This document shows positions 52,743-62,058 of a stretch of 64,000 nt of DNA, piece by piece. The notes beneath the pieces were generated by a model that made no database searches, was not told the DNA's origin, and worked only from the letters and a program-made list of their open reading frames with translations. Every line of letters starts with the position of its first letter. Positions within the stretch are counted from its first letter, which is position 1. The position numbers and the translations under genes are program-made. The DNA is from Pediococcus acidilactici (lineage in GTDB: Bacteria; Bacillota; Bacilli; Lactobacillales; Lactobacillaceae): the NCBI GenBank assembly GCA_024970065.1, contig CP103908.1:310001-374000 (forward strand), written 5' to 3'.

Positions 52743-54717
52743 ACGCGTAGATATAATCGTTTTGCATATAAATCCACTCATCGTTAGCAACCTGTTCGTA
52801 TAGGAGGTTAGCTAATTCTCGAGAAATGTTTTGTTTAGCTAACTGGTTTTGAATAAAGTTGTATTCATTTTGAAAGGCACTAATAAAGAGTTCTTCTTGA
52901 ATCCGATTGGCCTGTTTGTTATTTTGCAACCGCCGGTGTCGCTCACGATAATAACTTTCAATCCAATGAACTTCTGCTTGGTTATCATCATTAATCTGGT
53001 TGCGTAATTCCTCTAAGATTCGGGGGATGATTTTAGCCTCCACGGCAGCAATGTCATCACGAGCAATTTTAATTTTTCGTTTGATGGTTTGGTTATTAAC
53101 GTGGACGGGTTTATGCCGGATCCGGTGTTTCAACCGGATGAAGGAATACTTGATCCGGTACAAAATCTGGTAGAACAGCGATTGCCGAAGTTGGTAACTT
53201 TGGAAAAAGGTCATCCGCTCGTATAGAGTTTGTAACTTCGAACTAATTTCGCCCCGGTCCACCATTTCTTGCAGCAACCGTTCTTCTAAATTAAAGCATT
53301 TTTGTAGTAATTTAAAAATTGTTCGTCGTTTAGGCCGTTGGAACATCGACTCTTGGCTTTGCAAGGTGGCGATAACGGCTTGCGTTTCAATCGGGTCCTC
53401 ATTAGCTTCCTTAACCCGCTGGATAGCGTAGTTGATCATCTGCTGCCGGTATTTGCTAATGTCATCGTTGCTGTAAGAGACGGTCTTCTTAGGCAATACG
53501 AGCGGTAAGATAATGCTGGGAACGCATAAACTAAGGACAATCACTGTAGCAGCGATAAAAATTAGGTCGTTACGAAACGGAAAATCCGCCTTTTTAAAAA
53601 CTAATGGAATCGAGAAAGCCATCGCTAGGGTAATGGTACCGTGAATTCCGTTGATGGCAATCAAGAAGTGGTTAAGTAACCGTTCTTGTGGTCGAATCCG
53701 GATACTAGCCAGCCGTAAACTTACCCAGACGTAACGGATCACAATCATGGTAACGTATAAAACAATTCCAATTAAAATTAAATCCGTTAACGAAGCTACT
53801 TGCCGGTTGTTATTAACAATGTCGTAGATTACGGTAGGTAGCGAAACTCCTAACAGGATAAAAACAAACCCGTTTAGTAATTCGTTTAAATTTTCGGTAG
53901 TAGTTTTAGAAACCAACTGAATTTTAGTCGAAGTTAAGCGTAAAAATGGGGTTTGGGTGCTTTGAACTAATCCCGCGGCAACCACGGCTAAGATTCCTGA
54001 AGTCCCACAAAGTTCAGCAGCTAAGTAGATGGCAAAGGGTTTGATTAAGTTAATGGGGACCACAATGTTGGCGTCGTCGATATTAGATTCAATTAGTAGG
54101 AATTGAAGGCGTAAAAATACCCAACCAATTATCCAGCCAATTATTAAACCACCCAAAAATACGTATAAGTAATCAAAAAAACTTAGCAGGGGTGAAAAGC
54201 GGCCGGTTTGAAAGGCTGCCAAAGCTAGGTCAAAAGCTACGATACCACTGGCGTCGTTAAACAAAGATTCGTTTTTCAAGTTAAGCATCGCGTCTGGGGG
54301 GATTTCTAAATTGTCAGTGACGGACGAGACGGCCACCGCATCGGTAGGGGTGATAATGGCTGCTAGGGCAAACGCTAGCGCAAGGGGAATGTGGGGAAGC
54401 ATTAAGTAACTTAAATAACCCACGCCTAAGATGGTTGTTAAAGCCAGTCCTACCGCTAACGAGAACGTGTTACCAATCGTTAGCTTTAATTTGGTAATGT
54501 CGGTACTAGCACCATCATGGAACATCAACGGTGCAATAATTGCCAGCATGAATATTTCGGGTTCGAGAACAAAGTGGTTGAAATTGGGGACAAATGATAA
54601 CAATAATCCCACTAAGATTTGAACGATTGCCCGGGGAAGAAACTTAATCCGGTAGTCCAAAATATTCGCCACGATAACCGCCAACATCAAGGTCAAGATG
54701 AAGAATAAAACGTCCAA
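52741..54717 (-). CDS. Na+/H+ antiporter, CPA1 family
   Basis: A 658-residue protein: a membrane domain of about 12 segments (1-410) and a long charged C-terminal part (420-658) rich in Arg and Lys. The motif ITPTDAVAVSS near residue 122 and FNDASGIVAF near 152 are the antiporter core with conserved Asp residues. It exchanges sodium or potassium for protons. The start is TTG at 54717, preceded by GGAGGG. The C-terminal tail would lie in the cytoplasm and regulate activity. Confidence 0.9.
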   Translation of the reverse strand: MDVLFFILTLMLAVIVANILDYRIKFLPRAIVQILVGLLLSFVPNFNHFVLEPEIFMLAIIAPLMFHDGASTDITKLKLTIGNTFSLAVGLALTTILGVGYLSYLMLPHIPLALAFALAAIITPTDAVAVSSVTDNLEIPPDAMLNLKNESLFNDASGIVAFDLALAAFQTGRFSPLLSFFDYLYVFLGGLIIGWIIGWVFLRLQFLLIESNIDDANIVVPINLIKPFAIYLAAELCGTSGILAVVAAGLVQSTQTPFLRLTSTKIQLVSKTTTENLNELLNGFVFILLGVSLPTVIYDIVNNNRQVASLTDLILIGIVLYVTMIVIRYVWVSLRLASIRIRPQERLLNHFLIAINGIHGTITLAMAFSIPLVFKKADFPFRNDLIFIAATVIVLSLCVPSIILPLVLPKKTVSYSNDDISKYRQQMINYAIQRVKEANEDPIETQAVIATLQSQESMFQRPKRRTIFKLLQKCFNLEERLLQEMVDRGEISSKLQTLYERMTFFQSYQLRQSLFYQILYRIKYSFIRLKHRIRHKPVHVNNQTIKRKIKIARDDIAAVEAKIIPRILEELRNQINDDNQAEVHWIESYYRERHRRLQNNKQANRIQEELFISAFQNEYNFIQNQLAKQNISRELANLLYEQVANDEWIYMQNDYIYA

Positions 54718-54758
54718 AGTGAGCCCTCCTTTCGTTATTTTATGTTAATTAGCGTAAC

Positions 54759-54794
54759 AAAAAAACGCGAAAAAATCGATTTTCGCGTTTTTTA
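54759..54794. terminator. Terminator between nucleoside hydrolase and antiporter genes
   Basis: Arms AAAAAACGCGAAAA and TTTTCGCGTTTTTT, perfect, with six-base loop ATCG centre. Confidence 0.88.
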
Positions 54795-54809
54795 TTAGTA
54801 ATAATTTCA

Positions 54810-55766
54810 TTATTTGTTGAATAAGTTAGTTAAGTACTTCATGAAACGTTGGAGGTAACGGTCAGCATCGACGTTAATGGCGACGTTGACGTTAGGTTCT
54901 GGATCAGTTAAGCGAGCAGGGTCGCCAATTGTACGACCCCACATGGCATCAGTAGTGTCCACAAACATGTTTAGGGCTAAGGTTTGAACCAAGCTTGGGT
55001 CTAAGGCCACGCCGACCGCTAGCGGATCGTGAAGGGCACAGCCGCCAAGGTGAGGGCTAGTGATTTTATAAACGTCAATGTAATAGTCAACGATGTCGGC
55101 AAATTTGCTTCCAGCATTGGTACCTAAGTCACGCCATTGTTGGGTTTCTTTTTTTGTAAGCAACGTTCTTAGGGTGACGTCTAAACCAACCATGGTGAGG
55201 TTCTTTTGACGAGTGAAGACTTCATTAGCTGCATGTGGATCTTGGTTAATGTTGGCTTCAGCTACGGGGGACACATTTCCTGGAACGGTCAGGGCGCCAC
55301 CCATTAAGGTAACTTTGCCAATCAAACTGGTGATTTCCGGATCCTTCCGAATTGCTGCGGCTAGGTTAGTCAACGGACCAGTAGGAACTAAGATTAAGTC
55401 CGAGTTGTACTGGTGAGCAGCTTCAATCAAGAAGTCGATTCCCGACTGTTTTTCCAGCGGACGTTGTGGGGTGGGAAGATCCACTTCACCAATCCCGTTT
55501 TTTCCGTGAATTTGTGCGCTAATTGGCATTACTTCAAAGTGGTCGGTCGTTTGGGAATGTTCGTCACCTAAGAAAACGGGGATGTCAGTGTGTCCGAGTA
55601 ATTCAAGGATTTTCAAACTGTTAATCCCTGCATCAGGTGTTAGTACGTTACCGTACGTGGAAATAATACCAATCAAATCAACGTCTGGAGCAGCTAGCGC
55701 GTAGGCAATCGCCATTGCGTCATCAATACCAGTGTCGAGATCTAGAATCATTTTTTTACTTGCCAA
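54810..55766 (-). CDS. Inosine/uridine-preferring nucleoside hydrolase
   Basis: A 318-residue hydrolase that splits nucleosides to base and ribose. The calcium site is DLDTGIDDAMAIAYAL near residue 9, with the family GNV segment (TYGNVLTPDAG near 38), the middle PTGPLTNLA near 127 and the His-containing GCALHDPLAVG near 238. The start is TTG at 55766 with GGAGGGG upstream; ATG at 55751 is the alternative. It salvages pyrimidine or purine nucleosides. Confidence 0.92.
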   Translation of the reverse strand: MASKKMILDLDTGIDDAMAIAYALAAPDVDLIGIISTYGNVLTPDAGINSLKILELLGHTDIPVFLGDEHSQTTDHFEVMPISAQIHGKNGIGEVDLPTPQRPLEKQSGIDFLIEAAHQYNSDLILVPTGPLTNLAAAIRKDPEITSLIGKVTLMGGALTVPGNVSPVAEANINQDPHAANEVFTRQKNLTMVGLDVTLRTLLTKKETQQWRDLGTNAGSKFADIVDYYIDVYKITSPHLGGCALHDPLAVGVALDPSLVQTLALNMFVDTTDAMWGRTIGDPARLTDPEPNVNVAINVDADRYLQRFMKYLTNLFNK

Positions 55767-55926
55767 AAGAACCCCTCCGTTAAATAAACGTTTATGTACT
55801 GTATTACAAATTAATCATACGAAACTCATTGTTAAAAAACAATGCTTGGCTTTCTTTTTTGCGAAAGAAACTGTTAAGATAATTAGTAAACTAAAAAATT
55901 ATTGTGCTAAAAGGGAAGTATAAATC

Positions 55927-56910
55927 ATGGCTGAAATATATGACATTACGATTGTGGGCGGCGGTCCCGCAGGGTTGTTTGCGGGTTTTTACGCGGGGAT
56001 GCGAACCGCCAAAACGCAAATTATCGAAAGTTTACCTCAAGTGGGTGGGCAAGCGGCAGCCTTATACCCAGAAAAGGTCATCTATGACGTGGGTGGCTAT
56101 GCGGGCGTGAAAGCGGCTGATTTAGCTAAGTCACTAGAGCAGCAAACTCGTTTGGTAAACGTACCGATTCGACTTAACGAAACGGTCACCAATATCACGC
56201 CTAACGGGGACATCTACGAAGTGGAAACCAACAAGGCGAAGTATCAGTCACGTTCAATTTTGTTAGCGACTGGAAACGGGGCGTTTAACCCGCGCAAATT
56301 GGCGGTGAAGGGCCTTGAAAAATTAGAAGGGGACAAGATTTTTTACCACGTTCCGGAATTAGCGCAGTTCAAGGATCAAGACGTGTTGGTTGCCGGCGGT
56401 GGTGACTCCGCGATTGACGTGGCGTTGATGCTCGAGGAGGTGGCCCACCAAGTTAGCTTGGTACACCGTCGGGAACAATTCCGCGGGCTTGAACTAAGTG
56501 TGCAAAAGTTGAAGGACTCTTCGGTAGAAATTTTAACGCCTTTCCTAATTCACGACGTTCGGGAAGAAGACGCGGGCGTAGCGGTGGACTTAAAGGAAGT
56601 TGGCACGGAAGAGTTAACGACCCGGAAGTTTAACCAAGTGGTGGTTAACTACGGATTTACGTCGAGTAATAAAATTATTAAGCAATGGGACGTGGAGTTA
56701 GAGCAAGAACACCGCATGTTTGCGGTAGACCATCTCATGAAAACAAATTTGCCAAACGTTTATGCAATTGGTGACGGAATCGAATATCCAGGAAAATTAA
56801 GGCTGATTGCAACGGCGTTTGGGGAGGGCCCGCTGGCGGTGGACCAGATTATGAAGCAATTGTATCCAGGAAAGAGGGGCCCGGTTCATAGTACGTCGAT
56901 GTTTAAGTGA
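55927..56910 (+). CDS. Ferredoxin/flavodoxin-NADP+ reductase, type 2
   Basis: A 327-residue FAD/NADPH reductase of thioredoxin-reductase fold but without the CxxC pair, as in Bacillus YumC. FAD motif VGGGPAGLFAGFYAG near residue 10, NADPH motif VLVAGGGDSAIDVALML near 150 and the second FAD motif YAIGDGIEYPGKLRLIATAFGEGP near 276. It moves electrons between NADPH and ferredoxin or flavodoxin; NrdI in this window is one possible partner. AAGGGAAG precedes the ATG. Confidence 0.92.
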   Translation: MAEIYDITIVGGGPAGLFAGFYAGMRTAKTQIIESLPQVGGQAAALYPEKVIYDVGGYAGVKAADLAKSLEQQTRLVNVPIRLNETVTNITPNGDIYEVETNKAKYQSRSILLATGNGAFNPRKLAVKGLEKLEGDKIFYHVPELAQFKDQDVLVAGGGDSAIDVALMLEEVAHQVSLVHRREQFRGLELSVQKLKDSSVEILTPFLIHDVREEDAGVAVDLKEVGTEELTTRKFNQVVVNYGFTSSNKIIKQWDVELEQEHRMFAVDHLMKTNLPNVYAIGDGIEYPGKLRLIATAFGEGPLAVDQIMKQLYPGKRGPVHSTSMFK

Positions 56911-56911
56911 T

Positions 56912-57050
56912 AGAGCGTAGAAATCCCCGGGTAGCTCTTGAGGACTAACAGAATTAAGGCATTAATCGTGGTTTTAGTGATTGATGCCTTAATTTGGTTA
57001 GCCGGAGAGAGCTGGGATTTTTCACGCGTTTTGGCTACATAGCAGTAGAA
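56912..57050 (+). repeat. R1 hairpin element after the ferredoxin reductase gene
   Basis: Starts AGAGCG right after the stop TGA and a second in-frame TAG. Outer arms AAATCCC/GGGATTT and AGCTCT/AGAGCT, middle CTAAC/GTTAG, inner arms AATTAAGGCATTAATC and GATTGATGCCTTAATT (one G-U). Tail CACGCGTTTTGGC. Confidence 0.88.
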
Positions 57051-57081
57051 TGCCGAAATTAACTAAACCAAACCACAAAAA

Positions 57082-57124
57082 AAGAGGATTTTCAGTTGCA
57101 TCACGCAACGAAAATCCTCTTTTA
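57082..57124. terminator. Terminator between the reductase gene and ltaS
   Basis: Arms AAGAGGATTTTC and GAAAATCCTCTT plus inner GTTGC/GCAAC, T-runs on both strands. Confidence 0.88.
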
Positions 57125-57133
57125 AATTTAAAA

Positions 57134-59290
57134 TCAGCTACCATTTGAATCCGGATTAGTAATCTTAATCCGATTTTCACTGGTTGACTTATGGTTTACT
57201 TCAGGCGCGTCAGTTTTATAAAGGTCTTCCAACGACTTATCTTGATTACGCGAATACATTGAAGTAGATTTCAACTTCAACTTATCCTCAATCTTGATGG
57301 CTTTGTCCAAACCATCAGAATAGTTGTAATCCGCGGAATTGACCTTCTTAAAGTCGGGATTCTTGTAGAAACGTAAAAGGTTCTTTTCATTCAAAGAATC
57401 CGACATTTCTAATTGTTTATGGGCAGCCTTACGATCCCTCTTAACCTTCTTTAAGAATGCATCACTAGGGTCGGTAATTTCGTTACCATTTTGGTCGTAT
57501 AAGGTGTTGCCAATCGAACTATACGTAGGCGTTACAAAGTCATTATTGCGGAACGCCACCACTTGACTATGTTGTTTGGATAACAAGTCGGTACCAAATT
57601 GGATGTAGTTTTTAGTCGAAATTCCCAACAAGTGTAGGAGAGTTGGCAATACGTCAATTTCCCCTCCGTATTGGTTTTGAATTCCACCATCCTTCATTCC
57701 GGGGATGTGAATCATTAGGGGAACTCGTTGTAACTGAGCGTTATCCCAACTATTCCAGTTTTCGGTTGGGTTATCGCCAAATTGTTTAAAATGACTCGGA
57801 TCTTGCGCAAAGGTTTTCGCTAAGGCTTTGTTGGATGAATTCGAAATCCCGTAATGGTCACCGTATAACACAATCATTGAATTATCGTACAATCCTGATT
57901 TTTTCAGGAAATTAAAGAATTCTTCAATGGATTGGTCAAGATAATTAGCAGTCTTGAAGTATCCGTCCACGGTGGCATCGCCAGTATCGGGAGTCTTAAA
58001 ATCACTGTCTTCCGCGTCTAACGTGTACGGAATGTGATTACTTACGGTAATGTACTTAGCGTAAAACGGCTGTTGGAGATGCTGGAGATACTTCACGGAA
58101 TCCTTGAACAATAGTTTATCCTTCAAACCGTAAGTAGTGGATTTATCCCCAGAAACGTCAAAATCACTAGCGGAGAAGAAGTTTTCGTAACCCATATTTT
58201 TATAAGTATTGTTGCGGTTCCAGAACGAAGCGGTATTACCATGGAAAACTGCAGAAGTATAGTTACCATGCTGTTTCAAAATTGCCGGCGCGGCCTGGAA
58301 AGTCTGATCCGAACCTAATTGGGCGAACAGGGATCCTTGAGGGGTCCCAAAAGTACTGGTTTCCAGCATGTTTTCCGCGTCACTGGTCTTTCCTTGACCA
58401 ACTTGGTGGAAGAAGTTACTAAAGGAGTAGGTCGATTTACTATGGTAAATGCTATTCAGGAACGGGGTCACCGTCTGTCCTTCAACCTTATCGTCAATTA
58501 AAAATTGTTGGAAACTTTCTAGATGAATGATGATGACGTTTTTGCCCTTGGCCTTCCCGAAACTAACGTCGGATGGCTTGGCATAATGTTGTTTAACGTA
58601 TTTTTCAATCGAAGTAAGTTCACTCTTTTTGGCCTCGGAACGCATCTTGATGTTGCGTTCCAACTGGACTCCATCATAAGCCGTAAAAGCGTCAATCCCC
58701 ATATACTTAACCACGTACGAGCGGTCAAAAGTCCGGGTGATTAATTGAGGGCGGTCCATTTCGGCAAGCATAAGGTTAAACGCAAAGAATAAAATCCCTA
58801 CCGAAGTGATTTGGAAACCGAATTTTTTCGGCAACGGATGGGGGTCCATCTTAATTTTCTTCAGAACTAATAGTAAAAAGATGACTAATAAGTCTAACCA
58901 ATAAAAAATGTCGTGGAAGTTGGTTAACGACATTGAGCTTGCGCTAAGGCCTTGATTTACCTTGGAATATCCAAGCATCGTGTTAACGGTCATAAAGTCG
59001 GAAAATTCCCGAAAGTAGATTACGTTTAAGTAAAGTAAGACCGTATTAGCTAAATCTAAAAGCATTGCCGTCCAATAAAATGCACGCTTGGGTCGCACAT
59101 AAAGGGCTAACCCAAAAATTATCATGGTGGTGGCAATGGGGTTGATTAGCAAAATGATCCACTGAAAAATACCAGACACCCCTAAGGAAATGTCGGTAAA
59201 GTAAGCGAATAAAGTTTTTAACCAAAATAGGACGCTGATCAGGATAAAGAACCCAAATCGCGTGTCGATTCTTGATTTAAGAGATTTCAT
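57134..59290 (-). CDS. Lipoteichoic acid synthase family protein
   Basis: A 718-residue LtaS-type phosphoglycerol transferase that builds lipoteichoic acid on the outer face. Five membrane helices occupy about 15-180, then the extracellular sulfatase-fold domain. Metal-site Glu is in IHLESFQ near 258, the catalytic Thr302 is in VGQGKTSDAE, and LYGDHYGISN near 490 holds the second metal site. The C-terminal 90 residues are charged. ATG 59290 is used, as AAAGG lies upstream. Confidence 0.93.
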   Translation of the reverse strand: MKSLKSRIDTRFGFFILISVLFWLKTLFAYFTDISLGVSGIFQWIILLINPIATTMIIFGLALYVRPKRAFYWTAMLLDLANTVLLYLNVIYFREFSDFMTVNTMLGYSKVNQGLSASSMSLTNFHDIFYWLDLLVIFLLLVLKKIKMDPHPLPKKFGFQITSVGILFFAFNLMLAEMDRPQLITRTFDRSYVVKYMGIDAFTAYDGVQLERNIKMRSEAKKSELTSIEKYVKQHYAKPSDVSFGKAKGKNVIIIHLESFQQFLIDDKVEGQTVTPFLNSIYHSKSTYSFSNFFHQVGQGKTSDAENMLETSTFGTPQGSLFAQLGSDQTFQAAPAILKQHGNYTSAVFHGNTASFWNRNNTYKNMGYENFFSASDFDVSGDKSTTYGLKDKLLFKDSVKYLQHLQQPFYAKYITVSNHIPYTLDAEDSDFKTPDTGDATVDGYFKTANYLDQSIEEFFNFLKKSGLYDNSMIVLYGDHYGISNSSNKALAKTFAQDPSHFKQFGDNPTENWNSWDNAQLQRVPLMIHIPGMKDGGIQNQYGGEIDVLPTLLHLLGISTKNYIQFGTDLLSKQHSQVVAFRNNDFVTPTYSSIGNTLYDQNGNEITDPSDAFLKKVKRDRKAAHKQLEMSDSLNEKNLLRFYKNPDFKKVNSADYNYSDGLDKAIKIEDKLKLKSTSMYSRNQDKSLEDLYKTDAPEVNHKSTSENRIKITNPDSNGS

Positions 59291-59476
59291 TTTCAAAGAC
59301 CTTTCAAAGTGCGTTCATTACAAATATAAATGCAATTTTACCATAGATTGTTTAAAGAAATCTTAAGGGGTCGGTTCTAAAGAAAGAATAAAATAAAATT
59401 TTAATAAATTTTCAAATCCGTGAAGAAATTGTTGTAAGATGGGCTTAATAATTTGATTTTAGAAAGGAAGGTCATG

Positions 59477-59908
59477 ATGGAAGCTAAAATGGTTAAGGGA
59501 GCAACGGGCCCTGTCTACATGGATGCGTTGGCGTTACGGCGACAAGTTTTTGTGGAGGAACAGGGAATCGATCCCGCACTTGAATTTGGCGCTGACGAAG
59601 ATTTTTATACATATTTTGTGGGTTACGAAGACGAAACACCAGTAGTGACGGCTCGTACCCGACGCACGGAAGAAAACACTTGGACAGTACAACGGGTGGC
59701 CACCGCAAAAGAATCACGACGCCATGGCCTTGCTCAAGAACTTTTTGAATACATTGAAACGCAAGGGCGGCAAGCCGGTGTTGAAAAGATCCGTTTGCAC
59801 GCTCAAGCAACTGCGGAGCCGTTCTATTTTGCAATGAATTATGAGCGTACTGGTGGTCCAGAAATGGAAGCAGGGTTATTACACTATTGGATGGAGAAAA
59901 AACTCTAA
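59477..59908 (+). CDS. GNAT-family acetyltransferase
   Basis: A 143-residue acetyltransferase. LRRQVFVEEQGIDPALEF near residue 22 and the acetyl-CoA loop ESRRHGLAQELFEYIE near 82 (R-x-x-G-x-A pattern) mark the YjcF/ElaA-like group. Substrate unknown. The ATG at 59477 is five bases after AAGGAAGG; ATG at 59474 is possible. Its stop TAA shares one base with the ATG of the YibE/F gene. Confidence 0.85.
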   Translation: MEAKMVKGATGPVYMDALALRRQVFVEEQGIDPALEFGADEDFYTYFVGYEDETPVVTARTRRTEENTWTVQRVATAKESRRHGLAQELFEYIETQGRQAGVEKIRLHAQATAEPFYFAMNYERTGGPEMEAGLLHYWMEKKL

Positions 59909-61017
59909 TGCGGTGGAAATCTCAAATTGGATTAATACTAGTGGTTATATTAGCCGGCCTTTTCGTAGTTGGGATGGTACAGCATGACGACGCGATTTAC
60001 CGGACTCCGTTAGGCCGAATTGAACGGGTTACTAATTTAAAAAAGGTCTCGCAAACCGACAACTTTAATAATCATGATTACCGTGCTAAGCAACGCCTCC
60101 AGATTAAAATTTTAAACGGGAAACACCGGGGGCAAACGGTGTCGGTAAAGAACGAGTACAGTGGTTCGCAAGCGACCGATTTAAAATACCGCGTAGGCCA
60201 GACGGTGCTATTGCACTTTAACGGAAACGGACGCCGGGTGAAGGGTGCAACGATATTAGACTTGAAGCGGGACGTCGCCATCACGGTGTTAGTAGTGATT
60301 GCGGTCGGGCTACTGATTTTAATGCGGCGAACCGGAATTCACGCAATTGTCAGTGTGTTATTAAACATGGTGCTCTTTTTTATTGCCGTGGAAATTGATG
60401 TGCAAGAATCTGGATATGCAGTATTGGCAATTTTTAGCGTGGTCGCGGTGTTGTTTAGCGGCATCACCCTTACCTTAGTGTTAGGGTGGAACAAAAAAAT
60501 GTTGGTTAGTCTATTAACAACTTTGGCGGGAACTTTCAGCGCAATGTTGATTGGTGGACTTGTATTTAGTTTGACGGGGAACGGTGGACTTCATTTTGAA
60601 ACCATGGAGTACGTGACCCAAAATCCCGAACCACTCTTTTTAGCAGAAACGGTGCTGGGATCGCTGGGTGCCGTAATGGATGAGTCTACCGATATCATCG
60701 TTAGTTTGGCAAAACTGCGAAAAGAAAATCCACAGATTTCAATGAAACAACTGTGGATTTCGGGACGCAACATTGGGAAAACCATTATGGGCCCCCTCCT
60801 GAACGTATTGTTCATGATTTTTATGGCCGACACCTTTTCTATGATGGTACTTTATTTGCGCAACGGGAACAGTTGGCAGTACGCCTTCGAGATGAACATG
60901 CAGTTAGGCTTTGTGCAAAGCTTAATCAGTGGGATTGGAATCGTACTGACGGTGCCAATTGCGAGTTGGCTAACGGGCGTCTTTTTTAAAACTAAGGGGG
61001 TGCCGACTAATGGTTAG
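59908..61017 (+). CDS. YibE/F-family membrane protein, first of pair
   Basis: A 369-residue protein. One N-terminal anchor (about 5-24), an outside domain to about 120 (RIERVTNLKKVSQT..., AKQRLQIKILNGKHRGQ), then about eight membrane segments with GSLGAVMDESTDIIVSL near 252 and the NIGKTIMGPLLN segment near 288. It resembles YibE/F (UPF0194-like name in old lists) permeases of unknown substrate. The start ATG overlaps the GNAT stop. It overlaps the next gene by eight bases. Confidence 0.85.
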   Translation: MRWKSQIGLILVVILAGLFVVGMVQHDDAIYRTPLGRIERVTNLKKVSQTDNFNNHDYRAKQRLQIKILNGKHRGQTVSVKNEYSGSQATDLKYRVGQTVLLHFNGNGRRVKGATILDLKRDVAITVLVVIAVGLLILMRRTGIHAIVSVLLNMVLFFIAVEIDVQESGYAVLAIFSVVAVLFSGITLTLVLGWNKKMLVSLLTTLAGTFSAMLIGGLVFSLTGNGGLHFETMEYVTQNPEPLFLAETVLGSLGAVMDESTDIIVSLAKLRKENPQISMKQLWISGRNIGKTIMGPLLNVLFMIFMADTFSMMVLYLRNGNSWQYAFEMNMQLGFVQSLISGIGIVLTVPIASWLTGVFFKTKGVPTNG

Positions 61018-61774
61018 TGCAACGTTAATTTTAATGATCATCTTGGCAATCTTAATGGTTATCGTTGGCGGAGCAACCGGATTGCGCGCCTTTTTAAGCA
61101 TTATTTTAAATTTTGCGGTACTGTTCGTAAACATTGCCTTAATTTCATGGGGCTTTCCGGCGTTGACGGTGACCATTATCAGCAGTCTAATAATTTTAGC
61201 AATTACAATTTTCATGGGGAGCGACGACGATCAGATTACGCAAAACGCATTTTATAGTTCAGTATTAGTTTTGTTGGTTTTGATTGGGTTAATTTTAGTT
61301 ATTCACCCCCACTTAATGATTCAGGGATTTGGTAACGAAAACAACGAAGACCTTGAAGGAATGTCGTTATTAATTGGCATTAAGTTTAGTGACGTAATTA
61401 CTTCAACAATGATTATTAGTTCATTAGGGGCAGTTGCGGAAGCTTCGATTGCCGTATCGACGGGAATTCAAGAACTAATTGAAACTACGCCAGATTTAGA
61501 TTTGACCAAACTTTTTAGCCACGGTTACGAAATTGGAAAAGAAATTATTGGGACCGCCTTGAATACTTTGTTTTTCGGTTTCTTTGGTAGCTTTTTAGGC
61601 TTATTTATCTGGTACGTCAAGTTAAATTACCGCTTTAGCGAATTTTTTAATAACAAAATTTTTGCGGCAGAATTTTCGATGATTTTGATTGGTTTCATCG
61701 GAGTAATTAGTACGGTGCCGTTGACGGCGTGGGTAACGCAATTAAGAGTGCGGAGAAACCCGGATAAGACTTGA
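61010..61774 (+). CDS. YibE/F-family membrane protein, second of pair
   Basis: A 254-residue protein of about seven membrane segments, homologous to the membrane half of the preceding gene (SSLGAVAEASIAVSTGIQELIE and GKEIIGTALNTLFFGFFG match). The two are likely a heteromeric transporter. The last seven codons (RNPDKT and stop) lie inside an R1 element. Confidence 0.87.
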   Translation: MVSATLILMIILAILMVIVGGATGLRAFLSIILNFAVLFVNIALISWGFPALTVTIISSLIILAITIFMGSDDDQITQNAFYSSVLVLLVLIGLILVIHPHLMIQGFGNENNEDLEGMSLLIGIKFSDVITSTMIISSLGAVAEASIAVSTGIQELIETTPDLDLTKLFSHGYEIGKEIIGTALNTLFFGFFGSFLGLFIWYVKLNYRFSEFFNNKIFAAEFSMILIGFIGVISTVPLTAWVTQLRVRRNPDKT

Positions 61775-61968
61775 GGACTAACTGAATTACGGGACTAATT
61801 GCGAGTTTGGCAATTGGTCCCGTAATTTGGTTAGCCGGAGAGTCTTGGGTTTCGGAGCACGCTTCGGCAAGGTAGCAAAGAAGCGCCAAGGCATTAATCG
61901 CGGTTTAAGCGATTGATGCCTTAATTTGGTTAGCCGGAAAAGACTGAGTTTTTTGCACGTTTCGGCAA
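61745..61968 (+). repeat. R1 hairpin elements overlapping the YibE/F gene end
   Basis: Unit A (61745-61882) starts AGAGTGCGG inside the gene. Outer arms AAACCC/GGGTTT and AAGACT/AGTCTT, middle CTAAC/GTTAG, inner arms AATTACGGGACTAATTGC and GCAATTGGTCCCGTAATT. Unit B (61883-61968) lacks the outer 5' arm; inner arms AAGGCATTAATCGC and GCGATTGATGCCTT. Both carry the GCACG(C/T)TTCGGCAA tail. Confidence 0.9.
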
Positions 61969-61989
61969 AATGATTGGATAACCATAATA

Positions 61990-62052
61990 AAAAATACAGT
62001 ATTTCAAACCAGCATGAAGAAATTTTTTAACGGTTTGAAATACTGTATTTTT
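61990..62052. terminator. Terminator between the YibE/F and CorA-like genes
   Basis: Arms AAAAATACAGTATTTCAAACC and its complement ending CTGTATTTTT, perfect over 21 bases. Confidence 0.9.
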
Positions 62053-62058
62053 GTGGAA

